Origin: Patescibacteria group bacterium
GTDB taxonomy: Bacteria; Patescibacteriota; Minisyncoccia; RBG-13-40-8-A
DNA: 43,293 nucleotides
Assembly: GCA_022705575.1 (NCBI GenBank)
Contig: JAKJED010000002.1
Span: forward strand, 1-43,293
Reading direction: 5' to 3'
The first letter of the stretch is position 1, and each line of letters starts with the position of its first letter. A model generated the notes under the pieces. It saw only the letters and a program-made list of their open reading frames with translations, was not told the origin of the DNA and searched no databases. Made by a program: the position numbers and the translations under genes. This document shows positions 15,985-23,815 of the stretch, one piece after another.

Positions 15985-16681
15985 GATTTTTTAATTTGCT
16001 TGCCTCGCCATTGGCAGGACAAATTATTACTACAAATTCTCCTCGCGGTTCGATTTGGGGAATGACTTCTGAAATCTTGCCACGATAGATTGTTTCAAAT
16101 TTTTTGGTTAATTCGCGTCCCACAACACAATTTGTATTTAGTGTTTGATATTTGGTATTTAGCAATTCGTTTATCTGTTTTAGTGTTTTGATTATCCGAT
16201 ACGGTGATTCGTATAATATCACAGGGCATTTACTTTCTGCAACTTCTTCAAAAAATTTATTCCTGCCTTTTTTGTGCGGAGGAAATCCTAAAAACAAAAA
16301 TTTGTTCATCGGAATGCCCGCCACACTCGTAATTGCGGTAACGGCACTTGGACCCGGAATCGGAACACTCTCTATGTTATTTGTCAGCTTGTTTATTAGC
16401 TCATTTCCGGGATCAGATACTCCCGGCGTGCCAGAATCAGATACTAGAGCAATATTTTTTCCTTCTTGTAAAATTTTTGTAATATAATCTAATTTTTTTG
16501 TATCACTGTGTTGATGATAACTCTGCAATGGTTTATTAATTCCAAAGCGATTTAACAGCTTCTGTGTTACGCGCGTATCTTCACATAAAATTAAATCAAC
16601 GCCTCTTAAAATGGCTAGCGCGCGCTTAGTAATATCATCCAAATTTCCTATTGGGGTTGCTACAATATATAATCTTGCCAT
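15974..16681 (-). CDS. rsmI: 16S rRNA (cytidine-2'-O)-methyltransferase RsmI
   Basis: 235 residues. RsmI 2'-O-methylates C1402 (E. coli numbering) of 16S rRNA using SAM, tuning start-codon and decoding fidelity. Signature blocks are clear: LYIVATPIGNLDDITKRAL, LILCEDTRVTQKLL, IALVSDSGTPGVSDPG and PIPGPSAVTAI. Two inserted repeat peptides are visible: NTKYQTLNTN near residue 180 and PANGEASK at the C-terminus. It overlaps metG by 11 bases and is divergent from the membrane protein at 16698, with only 16 bases between their starts. Confidence 0.95.
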   Translation of the reverse strand: MARLYIVATPIGNLDDITKRALAILRGVDLILCEDTRVTQKLLNRFGINKPLQSYHQHSDTKKLDYITKILQEGKNIALVSDSGTPGVSDPGNELINKLTNNIESVPIPGPSAVTAITSVAGIPMNKFLFLGFPPHKKGRNKFFEEVAESKCPVILYESPYRIIKTLKQINELLNTKYQTLNTNCVVGRELTKKFETIYRGKISEVIPQIEPRGEFVVIICPANGEASKLKNHEK

Positions 16682-16695
16682 ATAATGATATTATA
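16681..16695. promoter_or_regulatory. Interlocked divergent -10 boxes
   Basis: TATAAT at 16681-16686 (plus) serves the gene at 16698; its -35 could be ttgcta (16657-16662, 18-base spacer). TATAAT on the minus strand at 16690-16695 serves rsmI. The two hexamers point past each other within 15 bases, so RNA polymerase can probably use only one at a time. Confidence 0.5.
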
Positions 16696-16697
16696 AC

Positions 16698-17207
16698 ATG
16701 ATTTTAACACCACACATCTTGGTTGGCGCGACAATCGGAGCTAAAATACACAATTTTTGGCTAATTATTATTTTAAGCATGGTATCACATTTCATTTTAG
16801 ACAAAATCTTCCATTGGGAATATTCTTCAAATAATAAATTTTTTAAAAAATTTCGCGAAACCGGCAATTTAAAATCTTTGTTCGTTTTTACCGGACAAAC
16901 ATTAATTGACGCATTTATCGGATTAACAATTGTTTTTGTTTTTTTGAAAACAAAAAATTTGCTCTTAAATTTTACATTGATTAAAAACATATTAATCGGA
17001 TGTTTTTTTTCTGTTGTTCCAGATATTGTTCTGGGAATTTCACTTTTATTCAGAAATTCTGATTTTTCCCAAAAATATCATACATTTCACAACAAATATT
17101 TGCACTTTGAAAAAAAACTTGAAAAGGAAGGCGCTATTACCTTCCTTGGCATTTTCACGCAAATTGTAATTATGATTATTTCGCTTCTGCTTCTTTTCTT
17201 TTCTTAA
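16698..17207 (+). CDS. Integral membrane protein, DUF457/YdjM-like metal-dependent hydrolase type
   Basis: 169 residues, about four to five membrane helices. MILTPHILVGATIGAKIHNF followed by SHFILDKIFHWEY gives the paired histidine/aspartate pattern of small membrane-bound hydrolases of the YdjM/DUF457 type. A second group FFSVVPDIVLG and FHNKYLH also fits. Activity in this family is largely unproven. The gene is isolated on the plus strand; its 3' end overlaps the convergent permease gene by 32 bases. Confidence 0.7.
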   Translation: MILTPHILVGATIGAKIHNFWLIIILSMVSHFILDKIFHWEYSSNNKFFKKFRETGNLKSLFVFTGQTLIDAFIGLTIVFVFLKTKNLLLNFTLIKNILIGCFFSVVPDIVLGISLLFRNSDFSQKYHTFHNKYLHFEKKLEKEGAITFLGIFTQIVIMIISLLLLFFS

Positions 17208-18216
17208 GCATATCACGCAACAACTCACCAAAAACCGCGGCCAAGGGAACAGACAAAACCATGCCCAATACTCCGCCCAATCTTTCACCAATAAGCAATG
17301 CTAAAATTACCACAATCGGATTCAAACTAACAACCTTCCCCATTACTAATGGAGCAATTATATAAGATTCTATTTGTTGGATTACAACGTAAACAATTAA
17401 TACCCACAAACCAAAAATTGGCGACTGCAAAAATCCTAAAATAATTCCCGGAATTGCTGCGAGTACAGGCCCAACATAAGGAAATAATTCCAAAATTCCC
17501 GATATAATTCCCAATAATAATGCATATCGGACACCTAAAAGAGAAAGACTGATGTAAACCAGTACCCCGACAAGTATTGCCAAAAATAATTGACCCTGGA
17601 GCCAACGCCCCAGTTTTTTTTGTGCTCTTTCCCAAAGATTTAAAATATAATCTCGGTAATTTATCGGCATAATTGCAGTCAAAACTCTTTGTACTCCGCC
17701 TTTTTGAACTGAAATATAAAAAGACATTACCACAACCAAAAAGAAAGAGAATATTCCTCCAAAAAAACTAACCGCGCTTGAAAATATATTTGAACCGACT
17801 TCTTTTAATGCATCTCCAATAGTGCTTAAATAATCCTGCAATTTATTTACAATTACTTCATATTTCGACGATGCGTTTTTAAGAGATTGAAATTTTTCCG
17901 ATAAAGTATCAATATAATCAGGTAAGCTAGAAGCCAAATCTTTAACATTTCTTGCAATTGTCGGAAAAACCAAAGCAATCAGCAATGCGGCGATTGCAAT
18001 TAATAAAATATAAATTAACAATGTTCCGATAACGCGCGGAATTTTTATTTTTTCCAAAAATCCTACTGCCGGAGCAACTGCCGAAGCGATAATTAAAGCA
18101 AAAATAAATAAAATAATTACATTGCGTAAAACGTATATGAAAACCAAAAACAATAGAATTAAAATAATTCTTAAAATTGTGTTTGTAGAAATATTTATTG
18201 TTTTAGATTCATTCAT
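17176..18216 (-). CDS. AI-2E family transporter (PerM/YdiK type)
   Basis: 346 residues with about seven to eight membrane helices and a central soluble segment (roughly residues 90-135). The C-terminal region GIISGILELFPYVGPVLAAIPGIILGFLQ and the IAPLVMGKVVSLNPIVVILALLIGERLGGVLGM block are characteristic of the family. Members export varied substrates (autoinducer-2, or sodium/proton exchange); the substrate cannot be read from sequence. An AT-rich 101-base gap follows its upstream neighbour. Confidence 0.9.
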   Translation of the reverse strand: MNESKTINISTNTILRIILILLFLVFIYVLRNVIILFIFALIIASAVAPAVGFLEKIKIPRVIGTLLIYILLIAIAALLIALVFPTIARNVKDLASSLPDYIDTLSEKFQSLKNASSKYEVIVNKLQDYLSTIGDALKEVGSNIFSSAVSFFGGIFSFFLVVVMSFYISVQKGGVQRVLTAIMPINYRDYILNLWERAQKKLGRWLQGQLFLAILVGVLVYISLSLLGVRYALLLGIISGILELFPYVGPVLAAIPGIILGFLQSPIFGLWVLIVYVVIQQIESYIIAPLVMGKVVSLNPIVVILALLIGERLGGVLGMVLSVPLAAVFGELLRDMLKKRKEAEAK

Positions 18217-18317
18217 AATTTTGAAATTAGTTATACAGAATTTAGTTATTTAGTAATAAATATCAAAAAAATAGAAATTAAAAGCAATTAAATAACCAAC
18301 TTCCAAATAACCAGTTT

Positions 18318-19589
18318 CTAAAATTTCAAAAGTTTTTGAAATTTTGTTTTGTCCTTAAAGGGACCAATCAATGCTAAATTTAATTTTTCTGGTTTGAAAA
18401 TGTCTCGCGCCACCCGTTGTATGTCTTCCGCTGTTACTGCTTCTATTTTAGCAAGTTTTTCTTCCAAGGTCAAAATTTTATTTTCGGATAATTCTTGATT
18501 AGCATAAAAACCAGCTTGCGCATCAGAAGATTCCATTCTCAACATTGCTTTGCCCTTAATGTAATCTTTGGCCTTCCTTAATTCTTTTTCGTCTATTTTT
18601 TCTTTAGTTATTCTTTTATATTCTTTTAATATAATATTTATTGCTGTGTCCACCCTTTTGTTATCTACACCCGCCCATGTTGCAAAATATCCCGTATCGG
18701 TATCGGCATTGTTCTCTGTAAAAATATAATATCCCAACCCCTCTCTTTCTCTAACCGATATCCATAATCTCGAACTCATCCCATTGCCTAAAATTGTGCT
18801 TAAAACATCCATAATATAAGCATCTTTATGAAACAAATTATGCCCCCTAACCCCTAAAATAAAATGTGTTTGATCTGTTTTTTTATAACGAATTGAGGCC
18901 TCTGGTTTATTTTGTTTTTCTATTACTTTTTGTTTCCCATGGGGCTTTATTGTTCTAATATTAGAAAAATAGTTTTTAACTTTTAAATGTATGTTTTTAC
19001 CAATATTCCCCGCAATAACGATTACTGTATTCTCCGCGGTATAGTGATTTTTGAAATATGACAAAAATTGGTTTTTTTTAAATTTACTTATGTTTTTCTT
19101 TTCGCCGGCAACAAACCATCCTGCGGGCTGATTCCCGTACAATAAAGAAAGCCATATTTCTTCAATATACTCCCTTGGAGAGTCCAAGTACATATTAATT
19201 TCTTCTATAATTACACCTTTTTCTCTTTCTATTTCCCTATGATCCAATTTTGAATTTAAAAATATATCTGAAACCCAATCCAACGCCAAATCCAAATGCT
19301 TACTGTCAACTTTCGCCCAATAACCAGTTTTTTCTTGTCCGGTAAATGCATTGTAATTGCCCCCTACCTTGTCCAAATCTAAAGATATTGCTAATGTGTT
19401 CGGTCTTTTTTTAGTCCCCTTGAAAAACATGTGTTCCAAAAAATGAGAGATACCATTAATTTCTTTAGTTTCATATTTAGAACCCGTACCAACCAAAACT
19501 AAAACAGTCACTGCTTGAGTGTTTTTCATCGGAACAGTGACCAATCTTAATCCATTTTTAAATGTAAACTTTCTAAATGGCTTCGCCAT
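18318..19589 (-). CDS. M16 family zinc metallopeptidase
   Basis: 423 residues, the length of single-unit M16 (processing peptidase-like) enzymes. The inverted zinc motif HxxEH is in GISHFLEHMFFKGTKKR, and the downstream glutamate in EKGVIIEEINMYLDSP. The M16 C-terminal domain follows (AENTVIVIAGNI, LGNGMSSRLWISVREREGLGYYI). It has no signal peptide, so it is probably cytoplasmic. It follows glyS after 65 bases of AT-rich repeat. A TAGAAT box (19595-19600) is 5 bases before the ATG. Confidence 0.93.
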   Translation of the reverse strand: MAKPFRKFTFKNGLRLVTVPMKNTQAVTVLVLVGTGSKYETKEINGISHFLEHMFFKGTKKRPNTLAISLDLDKVGGNYNAFTGQEKTGYWAKVDSKHLDLALDWVSDIFLNSKLDHREIEREKGVIIEEINMYLDSPREYIEEIWLSLLYGNQPAGWFVAGEKKNISKFKKNQFLSYFKNHYTAENTVIVIAGNIGKNIHLKVKNYFSNIRTIKPHGKQKVIEKQNKPEASIRYKKTDQTHFILGVRGHNLFHKDAYIMDVLSTILGNGMSSRLWISVREREGLGYYIFTENNADTDTGYFATWAGVDNKRVDTAINIILKEYKRITKEKIDEKELRKAKDYIKGKAMLRMESSDAQAGFYANQELSENKILTLEEKLAKIEAVTAEDIQRVARDIFKPEKLNLALIGPFKDKTKFQKLLKF

Positions 19590-19590
19590 A

Positions 19591-19663
19591 AATTATTCTA
19601 ATTATTCTAAAAATTGGAATTTGGAATTTGGGGTTTGATTAGATCAATTAGAAATTAGGTTAA
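19591..19663. repeat. AT-rich dispersed repeat, copy 2
   Basis: Shares taattattctaaaaattgg and a following tttgattagatcaattagaa block with 4084-4158. It fills the gap before the M16 gene and runs into the glyS coding end, supplying its last codons and stop. Confidence 0.55.
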
Positions 19664-20992
19664 TTTGTCATTAATGTAACTCTTAATTTCCTCTATTTTA
19701 ATTCTTGTTTGTTTCATACTATCTCTATCTCTGACGGTAATTGTATTGTTTTCAAGCGTTTCAAAATCAACAGTGATACAAAATGGAGTACCAATTTCGT
19801 CTTGTGAAAAATATCTTTTGCCAATATTCCCTCTATCGTCCCAAGCAACATTAAAATATTTTTTCAGTTCTTTGTAAATTCCATCAGCTTTTTTAACTAA
19901 ATCCGGCTTATTTTTCAACAACGGAAACACTGCTACTTTATATGGCGCCAATTTAGGATGAAGTTTCAATATTGTTCTTTCTGCTTCTTCACAATAAGCA
20001 TCGATTAAAAAAAACAAAATTGCTCTATCAATTCCTCCAGATGTTTCAATCACCCAAGGAATAAATTTTTCCTTTCCACTAATTAGCGGATTTTCATCAA
20101 AATAATTCATATCTTGTCCGGAAAACTGTTGATGACGCAATAAATCCCAATCTCCACGATGATGAATTCCCTCTAATTCTTTCCAACTTGCTTCACTATC
20201 GGGTGCGGCAAATGGCGTTTTGTATTCGATGTCCCAAGCAGCACGTGCATAATGCGCTAATTCATCTTTTTTATGTTCACGAAATCGCAAATTTTCTTTT
20301 TTAATGCCCAAATTTTTATACCAATCCATTCTAATTTTTTTGAAATAATCATATTGCTTCATTGATTCTTTTTCATCGGGTTTGACATAATACTGCAATT
20401 CCATTTGTTCAAATTCCACTGAGCGATAAGTAAAATTTCCCGGCGTAATTTCATTTCTAAAGGCCTTGCCAATCTGCGCAACGCCGAAAGGAATTTTCAA
20501 ACGCGAAGAATTTAAAATATTTTTAAAATTAACATGCACCCCCTGCGTAATTTCTCCTCGCAAATAAGTTGTATTTTTTTCTCCTTCCACAACACCCAAT
20601 TTTGCTTCAACCAGAAGATTAAATCTTTTCGGCTCGGTCCAGCTTGCTTTTTTACCATGCTCTTTTTCATGCTCTTTAATTGCATCTTCCTGATCTGTCC
20701 TGAATCTTTGGTGGCAAATCTTACATTCCACCAAAGGATCGGTGAAATTCTGCATATGCCCAGAACCTTCCCAAACTTTTGAATTCATTAAAATTGACCC
20801 GCTAAATCCAACAACGTCATCTCTCTCTTTCACCATTGTTTTCCACCATTCTTGTTTTAAATTAAATTTTAATTCACCGCCCAACGGACCATAATCCCAT
20901 GTTCCTTTTAATCCGCCATAAATTTCTGAACCCGGATAAATAAATCCGCGTCTTTTACATAAACTTACTATTTTTTCCATCATATTTTCCAT
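19655..20992 (-). CDS. glyS: Glycyl-tRNA synthetase (alpha2 dimer type)
   Basis: 445 residues, class II synthetase of the homodimeric type found in Gram-positives, archaea and eukaryotes rather than the alpha2beta2 type. Start: IVSLCKRRGFIYPGSEIYGG, then TWDYGPLG. Motif 2 is GKAFRNEITPGNFTYRSVEFEQMEL and motif 3 is VIETSGGIDRAILFFLIDAY. The anticodon-binding domain ends with GNIGKRYFSQDEIGTPFCITVDF. The stop codon lies inside an AT-rich dispersed repeat. It begins 14 bases after the upstream surface protein gene. Confidence 0.96.
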   Translation of the reverse strand: MENMMEKIVSLCKRRGFIYPGSEIYGGLKGTWDYGPLGGELKFNLKQEWWKTMVKERDDVVGFSGSILMNSKVWEGSGHMQNFTDPLVECKICHQRFRTDQEDAIKEHEKEHGKKASWTEPKRFNLLVEAKLGVVEGEKNTTYLRGEITQGVHVNFKNILNSSRLKIPFGVAQIGKAFRNEITPGNFTYRSVEFEQMELQYYVKPDEKESMKQYDYFKKIRMDWYKNLGIKKENLRFREHKKDELAHYARAAWDIEYKTPFAAPDSEASWKELEGIHHRGDWDLLRHQQFSGQDMNYFDENPLISGKEKFIPWVIETSGGIDRAILFFLIDAYCEEAERTILKLHPKLAPYKVAVFPLLKNKPDLVKKADGIYKELKKYFNVAWDDRGNIGKRYFSQDEIGTPFCITVDFETLENNTITVRDRDSMKQTRIKIEEIKSYINDKLT

Positions 20993-21006
20993 AATTCTGC
21001 TACTTG

Positions 21007-22848
21007 CTACTGAATTACTTTTTCTCCCGAATCTCCTATTTTAAAATCATCCGGAATCGATGTATTAACCGCAGAAGCGGTTTTTGTCAGAATTGTTCCT
21101 GTGAATAAATCTTTCCCCTCTATTTGCGATTCGTTAATTAGTGTCGGCATTGCGCCAACTTGGTTGATTGACGGTGTCAACGCAATTTGAAAAATTATTT
21201 CATAAACAGACATTGTTACCCCTGCCCCCGCAGAAACTTTTCCCACGTTCCAAACAATTTCTTTGGTTCTTTCATTATAAAATATTTGTCCTTTGTCAGA
21301 TTTGTTTATTACGTTTCCAGTCCATTCTATCCCTTGTGGTAAAACCGATTTTACTATAACATTATTTAAATCATTAGAAGTATTAGTTATTTGCCAATGA
21401 ACTGTGTATTGAGTTGTGCTATTCACCTTCGGAGGAATCGGTCCACTATTATAAATTCCTTGATAAGTATCATGATAATAAACTTTTGTTGCTAAACTCA
21501 TCTGTGTATTAATCTTGCAGCTTAATTCTTTTTCAAATTTCAATTCAGTTCCTGCAAATTTTGCCGGCACAGTTAGTGTCTGAATTTCCGCGATTATGTT
21601 TGCTTTAAAATTTTTATCGTTAAAACTATATATCGGCAACCTGTTTCTGATTTGTATTGAAAAACCAACCTCCCCTGATTGCCCTGTTTCTAATAAATTT
21701 AAGGTTGGAATATCCGCTCCACTCCAAACAATAACATTATTTCTGCTATCAAAAAATCCTTTTTTGTTTAATTCGATATCTTCAACATTAAAAATTCCAT
21801 TATTTTCTATATGCGCCTTTAAAATTAATTCTCTTAAAGCGATATCGGTATTGTTTTTAAATTTAATCGTATATTTTAAATTTTGTCCTGCATCAATAAC
21901 ACAGTTTTCTTTTGAAAAATTGTCAATTCCGATATCTAAAATAATCGGCGCCTGTGAGATCTGAGTTACAAATTCAGACTGACTATATTGTAAAAAATTA
22001 TTTCCTTCATTTTTTCCAATCGTGCCTTTCAAAATTTTATTTTCCATTTCCTGTCCGTTTAATACACCAACTAAATTGATTGTTTTCTTTTCGTTTGCTT
22101 TTAATGTATTTATTTCCCAAATACTAGTATCATTTTCGGATGTCGGCACCGGCTCGGAATTTTTAAAAATAAAATCGTCAGGATATTCCAATTTAATTTT
22201 CAAATCATTGATTGTTTTATCTGTTTTATTTTCATATTCAATCGCATAATTAACTTCTTGTCCAGCAACTGCTTTTTCCGAGCCCTCAATATGAATTCCG
22301 ATTGAAATTACATTAATCTCTATTTTTGTTGATGTATTACTTTCAAATTTAGAACTTATATTTTCCGGCTTATATATTAATTTAGCAACAATATTTTTAG
22401 CGCTTCCTTTTTCGCCCAATAATCTTACTTTAAATATTACTTCGCCTTGTTTTTTGCCCTCAATAATTCCTATCGTTTTTGAATCTTGATATATTTCTTC
22501 CCCATTTGAAGAAAAAGCTCCTTCGGGATAAGTAACAATTAAATTAGCTTCATTTAAATCAACTCGGTTACCATTATCATAATGCACAATTAACTCAATT
22601 TCTTCTCCGGAAGCAATATCGTTCGGTGATTCTATGCTGATATTTACATTTGAAGACAAAAAAGAACTTCTTCCCCACAAAATTGCGCCAACGATAATTA
22701 AAATACCAATGCCAATTAAAATTGCCGATGTTTTGGGTAGATTCCGCTTGTTAAAAAATTTTTTGATGCCTTTTTCTTTTAACTCAACTTTTGGCTGAAA
22801 GGCCGGATTAATTTGCGTATTTATTTGTTTGAATTGAAAATTCTCCAT
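21007..22848 (-). CDS. Membrane-anchored surface protein with repeated DUF11/CARDB-like beta domains
   Basis: 613 residues. A basic cytoplasmic tail of about 40 residues precedes one membrane helix (TSAILIGIGILIIVGAILWG). The outside portion looks like four or more Ig-like beta domains in series, each with the alternation AGQEVNYAIEYENKT-type, seen again in AGQNLKYTIKFKNNTDIALR and TTQYTVHWQITNTSNDL. These resemble DUF11/CARDB modules of bacterial S-layer-associated proteins. A role in surface structure or adhesion is inferred. A TATAAT box (22855-22860) is 6 bases before the ATG. Confidence 0.75.
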   Translation of the reverse strand: MENFQFKQINTQINPAFQPKVELKEKGIKKFFNKRNLPKTSAILIGIGILIIVGAILWGRSSFLSSNVNISIESPNDIASGEEIELIVHYDNGNRVDLNEANLIVTYPEGAFSSNGEEIYQDSKTIGIIEGKKQGEVIFKVRLLGEKGSAKNIVAKLIYKPENISSKFESNTSTKIEINVISIGIHIEGSEKAVAGQEVNYAIEYENKTDKTINDLKIKLEYPDDFIFKNSEPVPTSENDTSIWEINTLKANEKKTINLVGVLNGQEMENKILKGTIGKNEGNNFLQYSQSEFVTQISQAPIILDIGIDNFSKENCVIDAGQNLKYTIKFKNNTDIALRELILKAHIENNGIFNVEDIELNKKGFFDSRNNVIVWSGADIPTLNLLETGQSGEVGFSIQIRNRLPIYSFNDKNFKANIIAEIQTLTVPAKFAGTELKFEKELSCKINTQMSLATKVYYHDTYQGIYNSGPIPPKVNSTTQYTVHWQITNTSNDLNNVIVKSVLPQGIEWTGNVINKSDKGQIFYNERTKEIVWNVGKVSAGAGVTMSVYEIIFQIALTPSINQVGAMPTLINESQIEGKDLFTGTILTKTASAVNTSIPDDFKIGDSGEKVIQ

Positions 22849-22854
22849 AAATTA

Positions 22855-22860
22855 ATTATA
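22855..22860 (-). promoter_or_regulatory. -10 box of the surface protein gene, leaderless spacing
   Basis: TATAAT on the minus strand with 6 bases to the ATG at 22846-22848. No Shine-Dalgarno is present. Confidence 0.5.
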
Positions 22861-22866
22861 TCATTT

Positions 22867-23343
22867 TTAGTATAAATTTTCTATCTCGCGCATATGCTCC
22901 GAATCATAGCCCAAAAGATTAATTAATTTTTTCTCAAAAGTCATAATTACGTTTCCAACATTTCCCACATTTCCAACATCAAGCATCGTAAATGTTTCCA
23001 AAATCAACTTCCAAATGTCTTCATCTTTCTCTTCTCCGGCCATTGCCTCGTCAATCAAGTCCGCAATCTTTTTAGCGGTTGTTATTTTTTTCAAATCTTT
23101 TTTAATATTTAAAAATTGATTTAATAAAAATGCGTCTTTTAAAATTAACGAATTTTTACCTTCAATCAAAATTAACTGTACATAAGAAATCGACTCTATG
23201 TGTCCGCGCAGTTTGCTTTCAACTTTTTTCACCCCCTTTGCCTGAATAGTAATCTTTCCCAATTTTTCCGAATAAACAGTTAGCGTCTTACCTGTTTCAT
23301 TTAAATCCGTAGATTTTAGAATAATGGCAGATGTTTTAATCAT
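22867..23343 (-). CDS. recO: DNA repair protein RecO, short form
   Basis: 158 residues from the ATG at 23341-23343 (IKTSAIILKSTDLNETGKTL). That start fits the family; the longer frame to 23412 would run through a terminator hairpin. The N-terminal OB fold is clear (TVYSEKLGKITIQAKGVKK, SKLRGHIESI). The helical part is cut short compared with the usual 240 residues and lacks the zinc-finger cysteines. RecO loads RecA with RecR at gaps. A VGNVGNVGNV repeat (22951-22980) is inserted near residue 135. A TACAAT box lies 7 bases before the ATG. Confidence 0.85.
   Translation of the reverse strand: MIKTSAIILKSTDLNETGKTLTVYSEKLGKITIQAKGVKKVESKLRGHIESISYVQLILIEGKNSLILKDAFLLNQFLNIKKDLKKITTAKKIADLIDEAMAGEEKDEDIWKLILETFTMLDVGNVGNVGNVIMTFEKKLINLLGYDSEHMREIENLY
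22951..22980. repeat. Tandem repeat in recO
   Basis: Three near-identical copies of a 9-base unit (ggaaatgtt type, read on the minus strand) encode VGNVGNVGNV in the C-terminal part of RecO. Confidence 0.7.
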
Positions 23344-23367
23344 TAATTTAATTGTATTGTATTTTGT

Positions 23368-23410
23368 AAAAAATAAAAAGCCCCGCACCATTTCGAATAT
23401 GGTACGGGGC
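23368..23410 (-). terminator. Intrinsic terminator upstream of recO
   Basis: On the minus strand a 12-pair stem (23380-23391 with 23399-23410), whose one non-Watson-Crick pair is G-U in this orientation only, is followed by ttttta and more T. It ends a transcript coming from 23411 upward (the small ORF or the DHH-JAMM operon), 25-35 bases before recO. Confidence 0.85.
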
Positions 23411-23815
23411 AATGATTATATTTTCTTCCTGTAGAAAATGTAATTCACTGTGGATATCTCTTCGAAGTTTCCCCTATGATTTTTTTAATTTCTCCAAATA
23501 ATAATCACCGATCTTTTGTATGACCCCCAAAAGTTACTTAGGTGAATATTCTTTCTGCCTATTTTTAAATTAACAAGATCTTGAAAATCGTAAAAAAAAT
23601 GATTCGTTTCAACCAAATTTTTTATTATTTTGTTCATGCCTTCTCCAGCTCGTCAAAGTAAGTCTCGTTGAATTAAATTAGCGTTTTTGGCTTTTTCCAT
23701 TAAAAACATTTCATTTGATATTTTCCTTTTTCTGTGGTTTTAATTTTTCTTAATTAATGATTGGGGTCTATAATTAGATCCTAATCCAAAAAAATCAACA
23801 CAAAAAAATAATTTT
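23411..23815 (-). other. 405-base gap between the terminator and the DHH-JAMM gene
   Basis: It contains only a possible 50-codon ORF (23485-23637) with a Shine-Dalgarno. The rest is AT-rich. I saw no tRNA, RNase P, SRP or 6S RNA consensus in it. Confidence 0.5.
23485..23637 (-). CDS. Possible 50-residue protein
   Basis: The ATG at 23635-23637 is preceded by ctGGAGAAGGc, a good Shine-Dalgarno. The peptide begins MNKIIKNLVETNHFFYDFQD and ends WGSYKRSVIIIWRN. It is rich in aromatic and basic residues and has no signal or membrane segment. About 75 bases after its stop comes a strong terminator in the same direction. No family recognised; it could be chance or a decayed gene. Confidence 0.35.
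   Translation of the reverse strand: MNKIIKNLVETNHFFYDFQDLVNLKIGRKNIHLSNFWGSYKRSVIIIWRN

Noticed and set aside
16691-16990. Minus-strand frame of 99 codons opposite the membrane protein at 16698
   Set aside because: It lies antisense to a convincing membrane protein with family motifs and overlaps its promoter region.
23344-23412. Longer RecO start in the same frame
   Set aside because: The extra residues come from translating the terminator hairpin and have no family match.
23411-23815. RNase P, SRP or 6S RNA in the 405-base gap
   Set aside because: None of the conserved core sequences or a matching fold were seen on either strand.
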